DNA of 64,000 bases, taken from Rhodoferax sp. GTDB lineage: Bacteria > Pseudomonadota > Gammaproteobacteria > Burkholderiales > Burkholderiaceae_C. The stretch spans positions 1 to 64,000 of the forward strand of contig JACKLL010000013.1 in NCBI GenBank assembly GCA_024235935.1. The letters run 5' to 3'. Below are positions 52,556-60,711 of this stretch, piece after piece; positions within the stretch are counted from its first letter, which is position 1, and each line of letters begins with the position of its first letter. The notes under the pieces were generated by a model, which did not search any database, was not told the DNA's origin, and worked only from the letters and a program-made list of their open reading frames with translations. Both the position numbers and the translations under genes were made by a program.

Positions 52556-53746
52556 ATGCGCATAGGAACTGCCAGCGCCTATGACAGCTCGCTGGAGCTG
52601 CTGTACAAGCGCCAGACCGACATGGCGAGCCAGCAGGAGCAGCTCAGCTCCGGCCTGCGGGTCAACCGCACCAGTGACGACCCGATCGCCGCCGCACAGG
52701 CCGAGCGCGCCATGGTGCGGCTCAGCCGGATCGAGACCGATCAGCGTGCACTGGAAACCCAGCGCTCGGCGCTGGCGTCGGCCGAAGCCGGACTCGGCGA
52801 AGCCATCGGACTGATGCAGACCGCGCGCGAATTCGTGATCGCTGCGGGCAACGCCGCCTACACACCGGCCAACCGGGAAACGCTGGCCACCCAGCTGAAC
52901 AGCCTGCGCGACCAGATCTTCGCGATTGCCAACCGCACCGACAGCAATGGCGTGCCGCTGTTCGGCGGCCTGGGCAGCGCCGGGTCCCCGTTTGCCGACA
53001 TCCCGGCTGGCGTGCTGTTCCAGGGCGCGGCCGGCCAGCGCGCGGCCACCACCACCGCGCTGCCAGGCACCATGAATGGCCAGGCCATCTGGATGGACGT
53101 GCCCAGCGGCAACCGGACCTTCGAGGTCAGCCTGGGTGCAGCCAATACCGGCGGGGTCTGGACCGATCCCGGCACCGTGCTGTCACCCGCGCTGGTGACC
53201 GGCCAGAACTACCGCATCGATTTCACGGTCACCGCCGGTGTCACCACCTACGACGTGGTCAACACCACCACTGCTGCCACCGTGCTCAGCGGCCAGCCCT
53301 ACACCGACGGTGCACCCATCCAGTTCGACGGCATCTCGGTGATCGCCCATGGCGCACCCGCCAACGGCGACACGATCGACATCGCACCGAGCACGACGCT
53401 GAACATGTTCAACCTGCTGGACGACACGATCAGCAACATCGACAAGGCCAGTGGCGACAACAAGCTGGCGCAGGGCATCACCTTGTCGCTGGCGCAGATC
53501 GACACCGGTCTGGAACGGCTGCAAGCCGCCCGCGGACAGGCGGGAGACTGGCTCAACCGCGCCGACAGCATCACCAACGCGCAGTCGGCCCGCTCGCTGA
53601 CGCTGGAGGCCGACCGTTCGCGCGCCGTGGACGTGGACATGGTCAAGGCAATCTCCGATTTCAGCAAGACGCAGACCGGCTATCAGGCTGCGTTACAGTC
53701 TTACGCACAAATCCAGCGTCTATCGCTCTTCAATTACATCAATTGA
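52556..53746 (+). CDS. flgL: flagellar hook-filament junction protein FlgL
   Basis: HAP3, a flagellin-like junction protein of 396 residues. N-terminus MRIGTASAYDSSLELLYKRQTDMASQQEQLSSGLRVNRTSDDPIAAAQAERAM (residues 1-53) and C-terminus AQSARSLTLEADRSRAVDVDMVKAISDFSKTQTGYQAALQSYAQIQ are typical. The next gene begins two bases after its stop, suggesting co-transcription. Confidence 0.95.
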   Translation: MRIGTASAYDSSLELLYKRQTDMASQQEQLSSGLRVNRTSDDPIAAAQAERAMVRLSRIETDQRALETQRSALASAEAGLGEAIGLMQTAREFVIAAGNAAYTPANRETLATQLNSLRDQIFAIANRTDSNGVPLFGGLGSAGSPFADIPAGVLFQGAAGQRAATTTALPGTMNGQAIWMDVPSGNRTFEVSLGAANTGGVWTDPGTVLSPALVTGQNYRIDFTVTAGVTTYDVVNTTTAATVLSGQPYTDGAPIQFDGISVIAHGAPANGDTIDIAPSTTLNMFNLLDDTISNIDKASGDNKLAQGITLSLAQIDTGLERLQAARGQAGDWLNRADSITNAQSARSLTLEADRSRAVDVDMVKAISDFSKTQTGYQAALQSYAQIQRLSLFNYIN

Positions 53747-53747
53747 C

Positions 53748-54971
53748 ATGGCTCCATCGTCCTTTGGACAACTGATCCTGGGCTACCAGCTGATCTGGAA
53801 CAAGTCGCGTCAGCCGGCGGCGATGCAGTTGTTCATGGCGCCCGTCGAAGGCGAACCGGTGGACGCGCCGCATTTCCTGCGGGCGATGGAACAGACCTGG
53901 ACCGGGCGCAGTCCGATCCTGGTGCTGACGCCGCTGGATGCCGAACTGCTGGCCGGTCTGCTGGAGAGCTGCAAGGCCGACGGACCGTGGGTGTCGGTGC
54001 AGCAGGACCTGCTGGCAGCACCGCGCATGATCGACCTGCTGCACCAGGCTCACCAGCGCGGCGTGCAATTGCTTTGGCGCGGCGCTGCAGGCGATCGCCC
54101 CGACAGCGCGATCGCCTCCTGTTTTGCCCGCACCATCATCAGCCTGACACCGGGCGAGACGCTGGTCGGCGCCCATGTCGCACTGCAACAGACCCGCGAC
54201 AACGACGCCCCCGCCGCGGCCAGCAACCCAGTCCTGCCGGGACAGATCGTCGAGGCCGTTCCCAGTCGCCTGATGGCCGATCACTGCCTGGACCGCAGCG
54301 GTGCCTGGGGCATCGCCGGCTGGCCGACCGACGACGTGCTGCTGTCACACAGGCACCAGCCGATCCAGCCCAGCCACCGTGCCATCGTCCGGCTGGTGCG
54401 CGAGACCGACGACGATGTCGCGCTCGACCTGCTCGAGCACACGCTGGCCGAGGAACCGCTGCTGGCCTACCGGTTCCTGCGCTACACCAATTCCGCCGCA
54501 CTGGGCCTGCGCAAGGAGGTCGAATCGCTGCGCCACGGCATGATGCTGCTGGGCCTGAAGCGCTTCAAGGAGTGGCTGCTGGAGCAGATGCCCCTGGCCG
54601 TCGACGAAGCCGACATGGAACCGGTCCGTGCCGGCATCGTCATGCGCGCCCACCTGATGGAGCACCTGCTCGATGCCGGCGACGAAGACACGCTGCGCCG
54701 CGAGGTCTTCCTGACCGGCATGCTGTCCCAGATCGACGGCCTGCTGGGCGAGCCCCTGCGCGACGCCTTGCACCGCCTGCCCCTGTCGGAACGCGTCAAC
54801 GGCGCCATCCTGGGCCACAGCGGCCCGTATGCGCCGTTCCTCGAACTCGCCAGCGCGCTGGAATACCCGCACATGGACAAGGTCCCCGCCCTTTGCAAGA
54901 CCCATGAACTGCACCTGGATGATGTGAATCGGACCATGGTGCGGGTGATGGCGCAGTTGCAGAAGTCCTAG
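53748..54971 (+). CDS. HDOD-domain protein (YuxH-like, degenerate EAL half)
   Basis: A 407-residue cytosolic protein. The C-terminal ~200 residues form an HDOD domain: LVRETDDDVALDLLEHTLAEEPLLAYRFLRYTNSAALG, SLRHGMMLLGLKRFKEWLL, LTGMLSQIDGLLG, LPLSERVNGAILG. The N-terminal ~190 residues are in the position of an EAL domain in YuxH-type proteins (LGYQLIWNK, ILVLTPLDAELLAG), but no EAL/DDFG catalytic motif is visible, so any phosphodiesterase activity is unlikely. It starts two bases after flgL ends, so it is likely part of the flagellar operon. A signalling or regulatory role in motility is inference. Confidence 0.8.
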   Translation: MAPSSFGQLILGYQLIWNKSRQPAAMQLFMAPVEGEPVDAPHFLRAMEQTWTGRSPILVLTPLDAELLAGLLESCKADGPWVSVQQDLLAAPRMIDLLHQAHQRGVQLLWRGAAGDRPDSAIASCFARTIISLTPGETLVGAHVALQQTRDNDAPAAASNPVLPGQIVEAVPSRLMADHCLDRSGAWGIAGWPTDDVLLSHRHQPIQPSHRAIVRLVRETDDDVALDLLEHTLAEEPLLAYRFLRYTNSAALGLRKEVESLRHGMMLLGLKRFKEWLLEQMPLAVDEADMEPVRAGIVMRAHLMEHLLDAGDEDTLRREVFLTGMLSQIDGLLGEPLRDALHRLPLSERVNGAILGHSGPYAPFLELASALEYPHMDKVPALCKTHELHLDDVNRTMVRVMAQLQKS

Positions 54972-54980
54972 CGCCATCGT

Positions 54981-54998
54981 GCGGGCGGGCGCGCCCGC
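54981..54998. terminator. possible bidirectional terminator stem-loop
   Basis: GC-only 7-bp stem GCGGGCG / CGCCCGC with loop GGCG, in the 35-base gap between the convergent HDOD gene and Bug receptor gene. It has no T tract, so the call rests on position and stem strength. Confidence 0.4.
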
Positions 54999-55006
54999 GA
55001 GGCGAA

Positions 55007-55999
55007 TCAGGGCTTGAGCAGCCCGAGCTCACCCAGGACGAGCTTGGCGCTGTCCGCTTCCTCGTCCAGATACTTGCGGGTCTGGGCACTTTCGAGGAAA
55101 TGGGGCTTCCAGTGGTTCTTGGCCAGGAAAGCGGCCCACTGCGGCGAATCGGTGACCTGCTTGAAGGTCTGCTCCCAGTAACGAACCTGCGCCGGCGTGA
55201 GCCCCTTGGCGCCGAGCACACCCTGGGACGAGCCATACACCGCATCGATGCCCTGCTCGCGCCAGGTCGGTACCGAGGCCAGGTCACCACCCAGACGATC
55301 CGCAGAGGCGACCGCAATGACGCGGATCTTGCCGGCCTTCAGCTGCGCGACAACATTGATCGCCGACGCCGAGACCACGTCGATGTGGCCCCCCAGCAGG
55401 TTGGTCATCGACTCCGACGACGACTTGAACGGCACCACGGTCAGCTTGCTGATATCGACCCCGCCGACCTTCAGGGGCTTGGCGATCGCCACATGAATGT
55501 GGTTGCCGATCGATGTCGCGATGCCGATCGACAGAGCACGGGGATCCTTGCGCAGCCGCTCCACCAGATCGCGCCCATCGCGGATCGGCGAGTCCGCGCG
55601 AACCACCACCGTGATGAACTCGTCGAACAGCGTGACCAGGGGCGTGAAGTCGTCATACCCCAGCTTCACCTCCCCCACCAGCCGATTGTTGATCGACGAA
55701 TGGGTCAGCGTCATCAGCATGTGTCCGTCACCGGGATGGTTGGCCAGCGTGCCCATGGCCACCATGCCGGCGCCACCGGGCTTGTTGCTGACCAGCATCG
55801 GCGTCGGTGACAGCTTCATGCGGTCGATCAGGTCCTTGAGTTCGCGCGCCGCGGTGTCGAGCGCAGCACCGGGTCCTGCCGGCACGATGTATTCGACATT
55901 GCGGGTCGGTTGCCATGGCTGGGCAATGGCGGTGGTGGCAGCCAGTCCTCCCAAAGCTGCGGCAGCGGTCAGAAGTGCGGTTCGAAAAAGCGATGTCAT
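55007..55999 (-). CDS. Bug-family (TctC-like) periplasmic solute receptor, 1
   Basis: Periplasmic substrate-binding protein of the tripartite tricarboxylate transporter/Bug family, highly expanded in Burkholderiales. Signal peptide MTSLFRTALLTAAAALGG ending near TTAIAQ; then WQPTRNVEYIVPAGPGAALDTAARELKDLI (the GG(A/x)xD ligand loop region, here PGAALD), LVSNKPGGAGMVAMGTLANHPGDG, and the DFTPL motif (LGYDDFTPLVTLFDE). It is 330 residues from the ATG at 55999. It is the last gene of the six-gene minus-strand operon, just after the carboxyltransferase. No TctA/TctB membrane subunits are in the window. The ligand is probably a carboxylate (family knowledge). Confidence 0.9.
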   Translation of the reverse strand: MTSLFRTALLTAAAALGGLAATTAIAQPWQPTRNVEYIVPAGPGAALDTAARELKDLIDRMKLSPTPMLVSNKPGGAGMVAMGTLANHPGDGHMLMTLTHSSINNRLVGEVKLGYDDFTPLVTLFDEFITVVVRADSPIRDGRDLVERLRKDPRALSIGIATSIGNHIHVAIAKPLKVGGVDISKLTVVPFKSSSESMTNLLGGHIDVVSASAINVVAQLKAGKIRVIAVASADRLGGDLASVPTWREQGIDAVYGSSQGVLGAKGLTPAQVRYWEQTFKQVTDSPQWAAFLAKNHWKPHFLESAQTRKYLDEEADSAKLVLGELGLLKP

Positions 56000-56009
56000 G
56001 GGGTGTCTC

Positions 56010-57572
56010 CTAGTGTCTGGCACGGTCACCTTGCAGCACTTCCCATGCGTCTTCGATCCAGTCGCACAGAATGCCGCGGGTCTCGCGCGGGTCGATGATG
56101 TCGAGAATGCCGAAGCTCTCGGCGGTACGAAACGGCGAACCCAGGTGGTGGTACTTCGCCTCCAGCTCGGCCCGCTTGGCCTGCGGATCGTCAGCGGACT
56201 CGATTTCCTGCTTGTGCGCGGCATGGACACCGCCTTCGATCGGTATCGAGCCCCAGCGTGCTGACGGCCAGGCGAACCGGTGATTGAGCGCCGGGAAATA
56301 CTTGGGGGCGTGCATGCCACCGGCCATGCCGAATGCCCTGCGCAGGATGATCGATATCCAGGGGATGCGCGCGCGCTCGATCGTGGTCACCACGCGCACA
56401 GCGCCGAGCAGGGTTCCGGCAAGTTCAGCCTCCGGCCCCGTGGCGTTGCCCGGCTGGTCGACCAGATTGACCACGGGTATGCCAAACGTGTCGCACAGTT
56501 GCACATGCCGCTCCATCTTGTATGCGGCAGTCAGCGTCATCGCGCCGCCTGCCACCTTGGGGTCGTTGCAAAGGACGCCGACCGGGTAGCCGTTCAAGCG
56601 CGCGAAGGCAGTGATCTGCGAGCCGCCCTGCCAGCGGCCGATCTCGAAGATCGAATCGCGGTCGAACACTGCGGCCATGATCTTGCGGGGGTCGTGCAGC
56701 TTACGACGGTCGTGCGGAATGGCTTCGGCGAGCCAGTCGTCGGCGCGACCCGGGTCGTCGACCGGCGTGGTCCGGTCCGCCATGCGGTAGATGCTGCGTG
56801 GCAGGTAGGACAGGAATTGCGCGACCTGGCGCAGCGCGTCGGCTTCATCAACCGCCTCGTTGTGGACCATCGCGCTTTTGCGGTGCACCTTGTAGCCGCC
56901 CAGGTCGTTCTTGTCGATGTCGATGCCATACGCCTGTTTGACGACCGGCGGTCCCGCCGCAAAGACCTGCGCCTGGTCGCGCACCATGACCGAGAAATGC
57001 GACAGCAGTACCTTAACCGCACCCAGTCCGGCGCAGGCCCCCAAGGCCACGCCAACCACCGGCACCGTACGCAGCAACTCCGCCCCTGGCCAGTTCGAAT
57101 AACCCGGAATCTTGGTGCCCTGCATCTGCGCCAGCAGTTTGACACTGCCGCCCGCGGTATCGACGAGCCGCACGATCGGCATCCGCAGCGTCAGCGCCAT
57201 GCGCTCGGCGTACACCCATTTGTCCGACAACGAACCCTCGGAGGACCCTGCGCGTATCGTGTAATCGTCGGCCGAGACCACCAGCTTGCGGCCACCGATC
57301 CGGCCCGTGCCGATGATCGCGTTGACAGGCGACAGTGACTCGAAGTGCCCATCGGCGTCATATCGACCTTTTCCGGTGATACGGCCCATTTCCCGAAAGC
57401 TGCCCGCGTCGAGCAAGGCGTCGATGCGCTCGTGTGCCGTCTGCCGGCCACGCGCCTTGTACTTGGCCACGGCCTCGGGGCCGCCCATCTGGCGCGCCTG
57501 GTGGCGCCGCTGCTGCAATTCGGTCAGCTCCGCCTCCCATGGTCCGGTGGGTTCGAAATATTCCTGGGACAT
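56010..57572 (-). CDS. acyl-CoA carboxylase carboxyltransferase subunit (PccB/MmdA type)
   Basis: Biotin-dependent carboxyltransferase of 520 residues with both crotonase-fold halves. The N-terminal half has RGRQTAHERIDALLDAGSFREMG, TGRIGGRKLVVSADDYTIRAGSS and a conserved G-A-C-A-G-L-G loop (VALGACAGLGAVKVLLSHFSVM). The C-terminal half has GRWQGGSQITAFARLNGYPVGVLCNDPKVAGGAMTLTAAYK, VVNLVDQPGNATGPEAELAGTLLGAVRVV and AFGMAGGMHAPK. It should transfer carboxyl from carboxybiotin to an acyl-CoA; the substrate cannot be read from sequence by eye. Start ATG at 57572 with GGAG upstream, five bases after the SucD-like gene. Partners: the biotin carboxylase in the same operon and the small biotin carrier on the other strand. 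Confidence 0.9.
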   Translation of the reverse strand: MSQEYFEPTGPWEAELTELQQRRHQARQMGGPEAVAKYKARGRQTAHERIDALLDAGSFREMGRITGKGRYDADGHFESLSPVNAIIGTGRIGGRKLVVSADDYTIRAGSSEGSLSDKWVYAERMALTLRMPIVRLVDTAGGSVKLLAQMQGTKIPGYSNWPGAELLRTVPVVGVALGACAGLGAVKVLLSHFSVMVRDQAQVFAAGPPVVKQAYGIDIDKNDLGGYKVHRKSAMVHNEAVDEADALRQVAQFLSYLPRSIYRMADRTTPVDDPGRADDWLAEAIPHDRRKLHDPRKIMAAVFDRDSIFEIGRWQGGSQITAFARLNGYPVGVLCNDPKVAGGAMTLTAAYKMERHVQLCDTFGIPVVNLVDQPGNATGPEAELAGTLLGAVRVVTTIERARIPWISIILRRAFGMAGGMHAPKYFPALNHRFAWPSARWGSIPIEGGVHAAHKQEIESADDPQAKRAELEAKYHHLGSPFRTAESFGILDIIDPRETRGILCDWIEDAWEVLQGDRARH

Positions 57573-57577
57573 GCGTA

Positions 57578-58492
57578 TCACTCCAGAGTAGGTAGGGGAT
57601 GGACACCGGCGCGGGCCAGCGTCGATGCAATTTCGGACAAACGCTGTACGACATCGGCGCCGGCTTCGCGCAGCATCCTTCGCTTGGCGGAAACCGCGTC
57701 CGCGGGGTCCTGGATCATGGCTGCGGCATGGCCGAAGCTGGCGCCAGGCGGATAGCGTTCCTGGAATTCCCCCGCCAGTACGGCGATCACCGGCTTGTGA
57801 CCAGGATTGGCCTGAAGGTATTGCGCGACCTCGCGCTCGTTCGGCGTGCCAGGCTCTCCGAAGATCAGCACCGCGTCGGTACCGGGGTCCTGATCGAAGC
57901 GTTTCAGATAGGCCACCATTGGCGTACATGGCACCGCGTCACCGCCCATCGAGATGGCGGTAGATACACCGTAGCCGGCGCATTTGAGCGTGTGGCCGAG
58001 TTCCGCCGACATGCCGCCGGAGCGCGAAACGATGCCGATGCGCCCGGGCACGAAAATCCGCTCGGGCAGGTCACCGCCAATGCCGCCCAGCTTGCATTGC
58101 CGGGGCGTGATGATCCCGTTGGTATTGCAACCCACGACGACCGCATCGGCACGTTCTGCCCGCGCCCGGATGGCCACCGCATCATGCACCGGCACGTTCT
58201 CGGCCAGCACGACGATCAGGCGCAGTCCGGCATCCAGGCTCTCGTACACCGCATCGCGCACCGCCAGCGGCGGCGCATAGACCACGGCCGCCGTGGCGGC
58301 ATGCGCGGCAGCCGCCGCGGCCACCGTGTGATAGACCGGCAGGCCATGCACGACGGCACCGCCTTTGCCCGGGGTGACACCGCAGACGACCTGCGTTCCC
58401 GCATCCAGCGCATAGCGCGTGTCCTGTGCGCCCTGCGCGCCGGTGAGGCCCTGCACCAGTACGCGGGTATGGCGATCGACGAGGATGCTCAT
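57578..58492 (-). CDS. succinyl-CoA synthetase alpha-like subunit
   Basis: SucD-type subunit of an ADP-forming acyl-CoA synthetase, 304 residues. CoA-binding fold LVQGLTGAQGAQDTRYALDAGTQVVCGVTPGKGG (residues ~12-45), GLPVYHTV, PGRIGIVSRSGGMSAELGHTLKCAGYG and AISMGGDAVPCTP are clear. The phosphohistidine loop is present as FGHAAAMI (canonical MGHAGAII). The usual GPNCPG motif reads GCNTNG, an unusual change. It overlaps the SucC-like gene by 4 bases (ATGA). It is not the housekeeping sucD because of divergence and context; it probably activates the transported organic acid (inference). Confidence 0.85.
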   Translation of the reverse strand: MSILVDRHTRVLVQGLTGAQGAQDTRYALDAGTQVVCGVTPGKGGAVVHGLPVYHTVAAAAAAHAATAAVVYAPPLAVRDAVYESLDAGLRLIVVLAENVPVHDAVAIRARAERADAVVVGCNTNGIITPRQCKLGGIGGDLPERIFVPGRIGIVSRSGGMSAELGHTLKCAGYGVSTAISMGGDAVPCTPMVAYLKRFDQDPGTDAVLIFGEPGTPNEREVAQYLQANPGHKPVIAVLAGEFQERYPPGASFGHAAAMIQDPADAVSAKRRMLREAGADVVQRLSEIASTLARAGVHPLPTLE

Positions 58493-59682
58493 TGGGTCAG
58501 CTCCACGATGCGCTGGACCGCCGCGTCGATCGGACTGTCGGGCGGCATGTAGTGCAGGCCCGGCAAGGTGGCAGCGATGCGCCGTGCCTCGTCTTCGCCG
58601 GGGCCGAACAGGCGCACCACGATCGGCAGACGCTGCGGGTCGATGCCGCGGGCCCGCAGCAGGTCGACGATCAGCTGCATGCGCTGATCCACCCGCACCA
58701 GTTGCAGGAAGTTGTAGCTGACCAGCAGGCCCTTGACGCACGGATTTGCCAGGATGGCGTCGAGCACGGCACCCATCTTGTCCTGCCAACCGGCCCCCGG
58801 AGTCGCATCGAGGTGGTTGGCCGGTGCTCCGCCCATGGCCAGCATGAGGTCATGCTGCAGAAGACTGGCGCCGCCACCGCCCACCACCAGGCCGATGTTG
58901 CCGTCGAGCTCGGTATAGCGAAACACCGCACCGGGCGAACGTTCGTTGGCGTCGATCACCGCGCGCTCGCGGTCATTGGCAATTCGCCCACCGCGCTGTG
59001 CTGCCGAGCGCGCAAAGGCACGCCACGCCGGGTGGCGCGCCAGCGCGGCATCGTCCACCGCCAGCATGGCCCCCACCAGCACCAGTGTGCCGTCTGCACG
59101 AACCACCAGCGGATTGATCTCCAGCATCTGCGCGTCGGCCGCGACAAAGGCCTGCCACAGGGCGGCCGTCAAGCGGCCCAGGCCAGGCAGCCACCGGGCC
59201 TGCGCACCTGCACGTTCCCAGCCGGCAAGTGCGTCCCACGGCATCACGCCATGCACAGGGTCGACCTCCATGACCACGATCGCTTCGGGCGTCTGCGCAT
59301 GCGTCTGCTCGATGTCGACACCGCCGCGGCAACTGAGCAACATGCGTGGCGGATAGCTGTCCAGCACAAAGGACAGGTACAGCTCATGGGCGATGGCCTC
59401 ACGGGCCTCGACATACACCCGGTCCACCGGCAAGCCGGCGACCGCGGTGCCCAGCATGCGCTGCGCGGCCTGTTGCGCGGCATCGGCATCATCGACCAGC
59501 GCCACCGCACCCGACTTGCCGCGCCGGCCGGCGGCCACCAGGGCCTTGACAACCGCACCGCCACGCAGGGGCTGGGCTGCGGCATGCGCCGCTGATGGCG
59601 TGTCGCACGCCGTCCCCGGAGGTACCGGCAAGCCCTGCGCAGACAAAAATGCCTTGGTCAGGTCTTCTGTGAGGTTCAGCAC
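58489..59682 (-). CDS. succinyl-CoA synthetase beta-like subunit (ATP-grasp)
   Basis: SucC-type subunit of 397 residues. N-terminal ATP-grasp domain (AVVKALVAAGRRGKSGAV, AHELYLSFVLDSYPPRMLLSCRGGVDIE, LEINPLVVRADGTLVLVGAMLAVDDAALARHPAW) and C-terminal CoA-ligase domain (ELDGNIGLVVGGGGASLLQHDLMLAMGGAPANHLD). The canonical NIFGGI motif before the C-terminus is replaced by SYNFLQ. With the SucD-like partner it forms an acyl-CoA synthetase of unknown acid specificity. It begins 45 bases after the Bug receptor gene. Confidence 0.85.
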   Translation of the reverse strand: MLNLTEDLTKAFLSAQGLPVPPGTACDTPSAAHAAAQPLRGGAVVKALVAAGRRGKSGAVALVDDADAAQQAAQRMLGTAVAGLPVDRVYVEAREAIAHELYLSFVLDSYPPRMLLSCRGGVDIEQTHAQTPEAIVVMEVDPVHGVMPWDALAGWERAGAQARWLPGLGRLTAALWQAFVAADAQMLEINPLVVRADGTLVLVGAMLAVDDAALARHPAWRAFARSAAQRGGRIANDRERAVIDANERSPGAVFRYTELDGNIGLVVGGGGASLLQHDLMLAMGGAPANHLDATPGAGWQDKMGAVLDAILANPCVKGLLVSYNFLQLVRVDQRMQLIVDLLRARGIDPQRLPIVVRLFGPGEDEARRIAATLPGLHYMPPDSPIDAAVQRIVELTQ

Positions 59683-59727
59683 CGGCCGTCCCTCAGCCCC
59701 GGCCCCGCAGGCCTGTGCAACGCCGAC

Positions 59728-60711
59728 TCATTTGCCGGCTCCCAGACCCAGCGATGCCGCAAGGGTTTGCGCCGCTGTCCACTCCGACTCCAGGTAGCGA
59801 TGGGACTGCACGTAACCGCGAAAGATGGGCTTGTTGCCGGAAGCCTCGACCATGGCGATCCAGTCCTTGTCCTGCGACACCTTGCGCAGCGCGTCCTCCC
59901 AGAACTTGACCTGCTCGGCATTCGCATGGGGCGGCAGCATCACGCCGTTGTAGCTGACATAGTCGGCCGGGACCCCCTGCTCACGCCAGGTCTTCACATG
60001 GGCCAGCGCGCCACTGCCATGCTCCTGTGCGGCACTGGCGAGGATGCGCAGCTTGCCCGCCAGCACCTGCGGCATGATGGTCGGTGCGGTCGCTGACACC
60101 ACGTCGACATGCCCACCCAGCAGCGCCGTGACCGACTCTCCGGACGAGCGGAATGGCGCGATCGTCAGTCGATCGACAGCGACCCCGGCCGCCTGCAACG
60201 GCTTGGCAATGGCCATATGCGTGTTCTGGCCGAGGGCGGGCGCTACCGCGATGCGTAGCCGGGTCGGGTCGGCCTTGAGGGCAGCCACCAGGTCGGTGCC
60301 TGATTGCAGCGGCGAGTCGGCCCGCACCGCCACCAGCGAGGTTTCCTCGACCATCATGGCCACCGGTACGAACTCGCGGGGATCGACCTTGATCAGGCCG
60401 GTCACGGCGCCGGCAATGGCACCGGTATGGAAGGTGCTCAGGTAGTGCCCGTTGCCCGCCATGCCCTTCACGAACTGCATGGCGATCGATCCGCCGGCAC
60501 CGACCTTGTTTTCTGCGAGCAGGGTCTGTCCATTGACAAGATCCAGTTTCTCCAGCGTATTGCGGATCCCGCGCGCGTACTGGTCCACGGTGCCGCCAGG
60601 GGCCACACCGATGATGTAGTTGACGCGTTCGGTCGGCTTCCATTGCGCGTGGGCAAGCCCTGCCGCCAGGAACAGGCTAGTCGCCAGCACGGCTGACATT
60701 CGGAATCTCAT
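59728..60711 (-). CDS. Bug-family (TctC-like) periplasmic solute receptor, 2
   Basis: Second Bug receptor, 327 residues. Signal peptide MRFRMSAVLATSLFLAAGLAHA; then QWKPTERVNYIIGVAPGGTVDQYARGI (GGTxD ligand loop), LLAENKVGAGGSIAMQFVKG, VDPREFVPVAMMVEETSLVAVRADSPL and LGGHVDVVSATAPTI. It is clearly a paralogue of receptor 1 in the same operon, so the cell may take up two related acids. Its ATG overlaps the biotin carboxylase stop (ATGA), an unusual translational coupling of a carboxylase and a periplasmic receptor. Confidence 0.9.
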   Translation of the reverse strand: MRFRMSAVLATSLFLAAGLAHAQWKPTERVNYIIGVAPGGTVDQYARGIRNTLEKLDLVNGQTLLAENKVGAGGSIAMQFVKGMAGNGHYLSTFHTGAIAGAVTGLIKVDPREFVPVAMMVEETSLVAVRADSPLQSGTDLVAALKADPTRLRIAVAPALGQNTHMAIAKPLQAAGVAVDRLTIAPFRSSGESVTALLGGHVDVVSATAPTIMPQVLAGKLRILASAAQEHGSGALAHVKTWREQGVPADYVSYNGVMLPPHANAEQVKFWEDALRKVSQDKDWIAMVEASGNKPIFRGYVQSHRYLESEWTAAQTLAASLGLGAGK

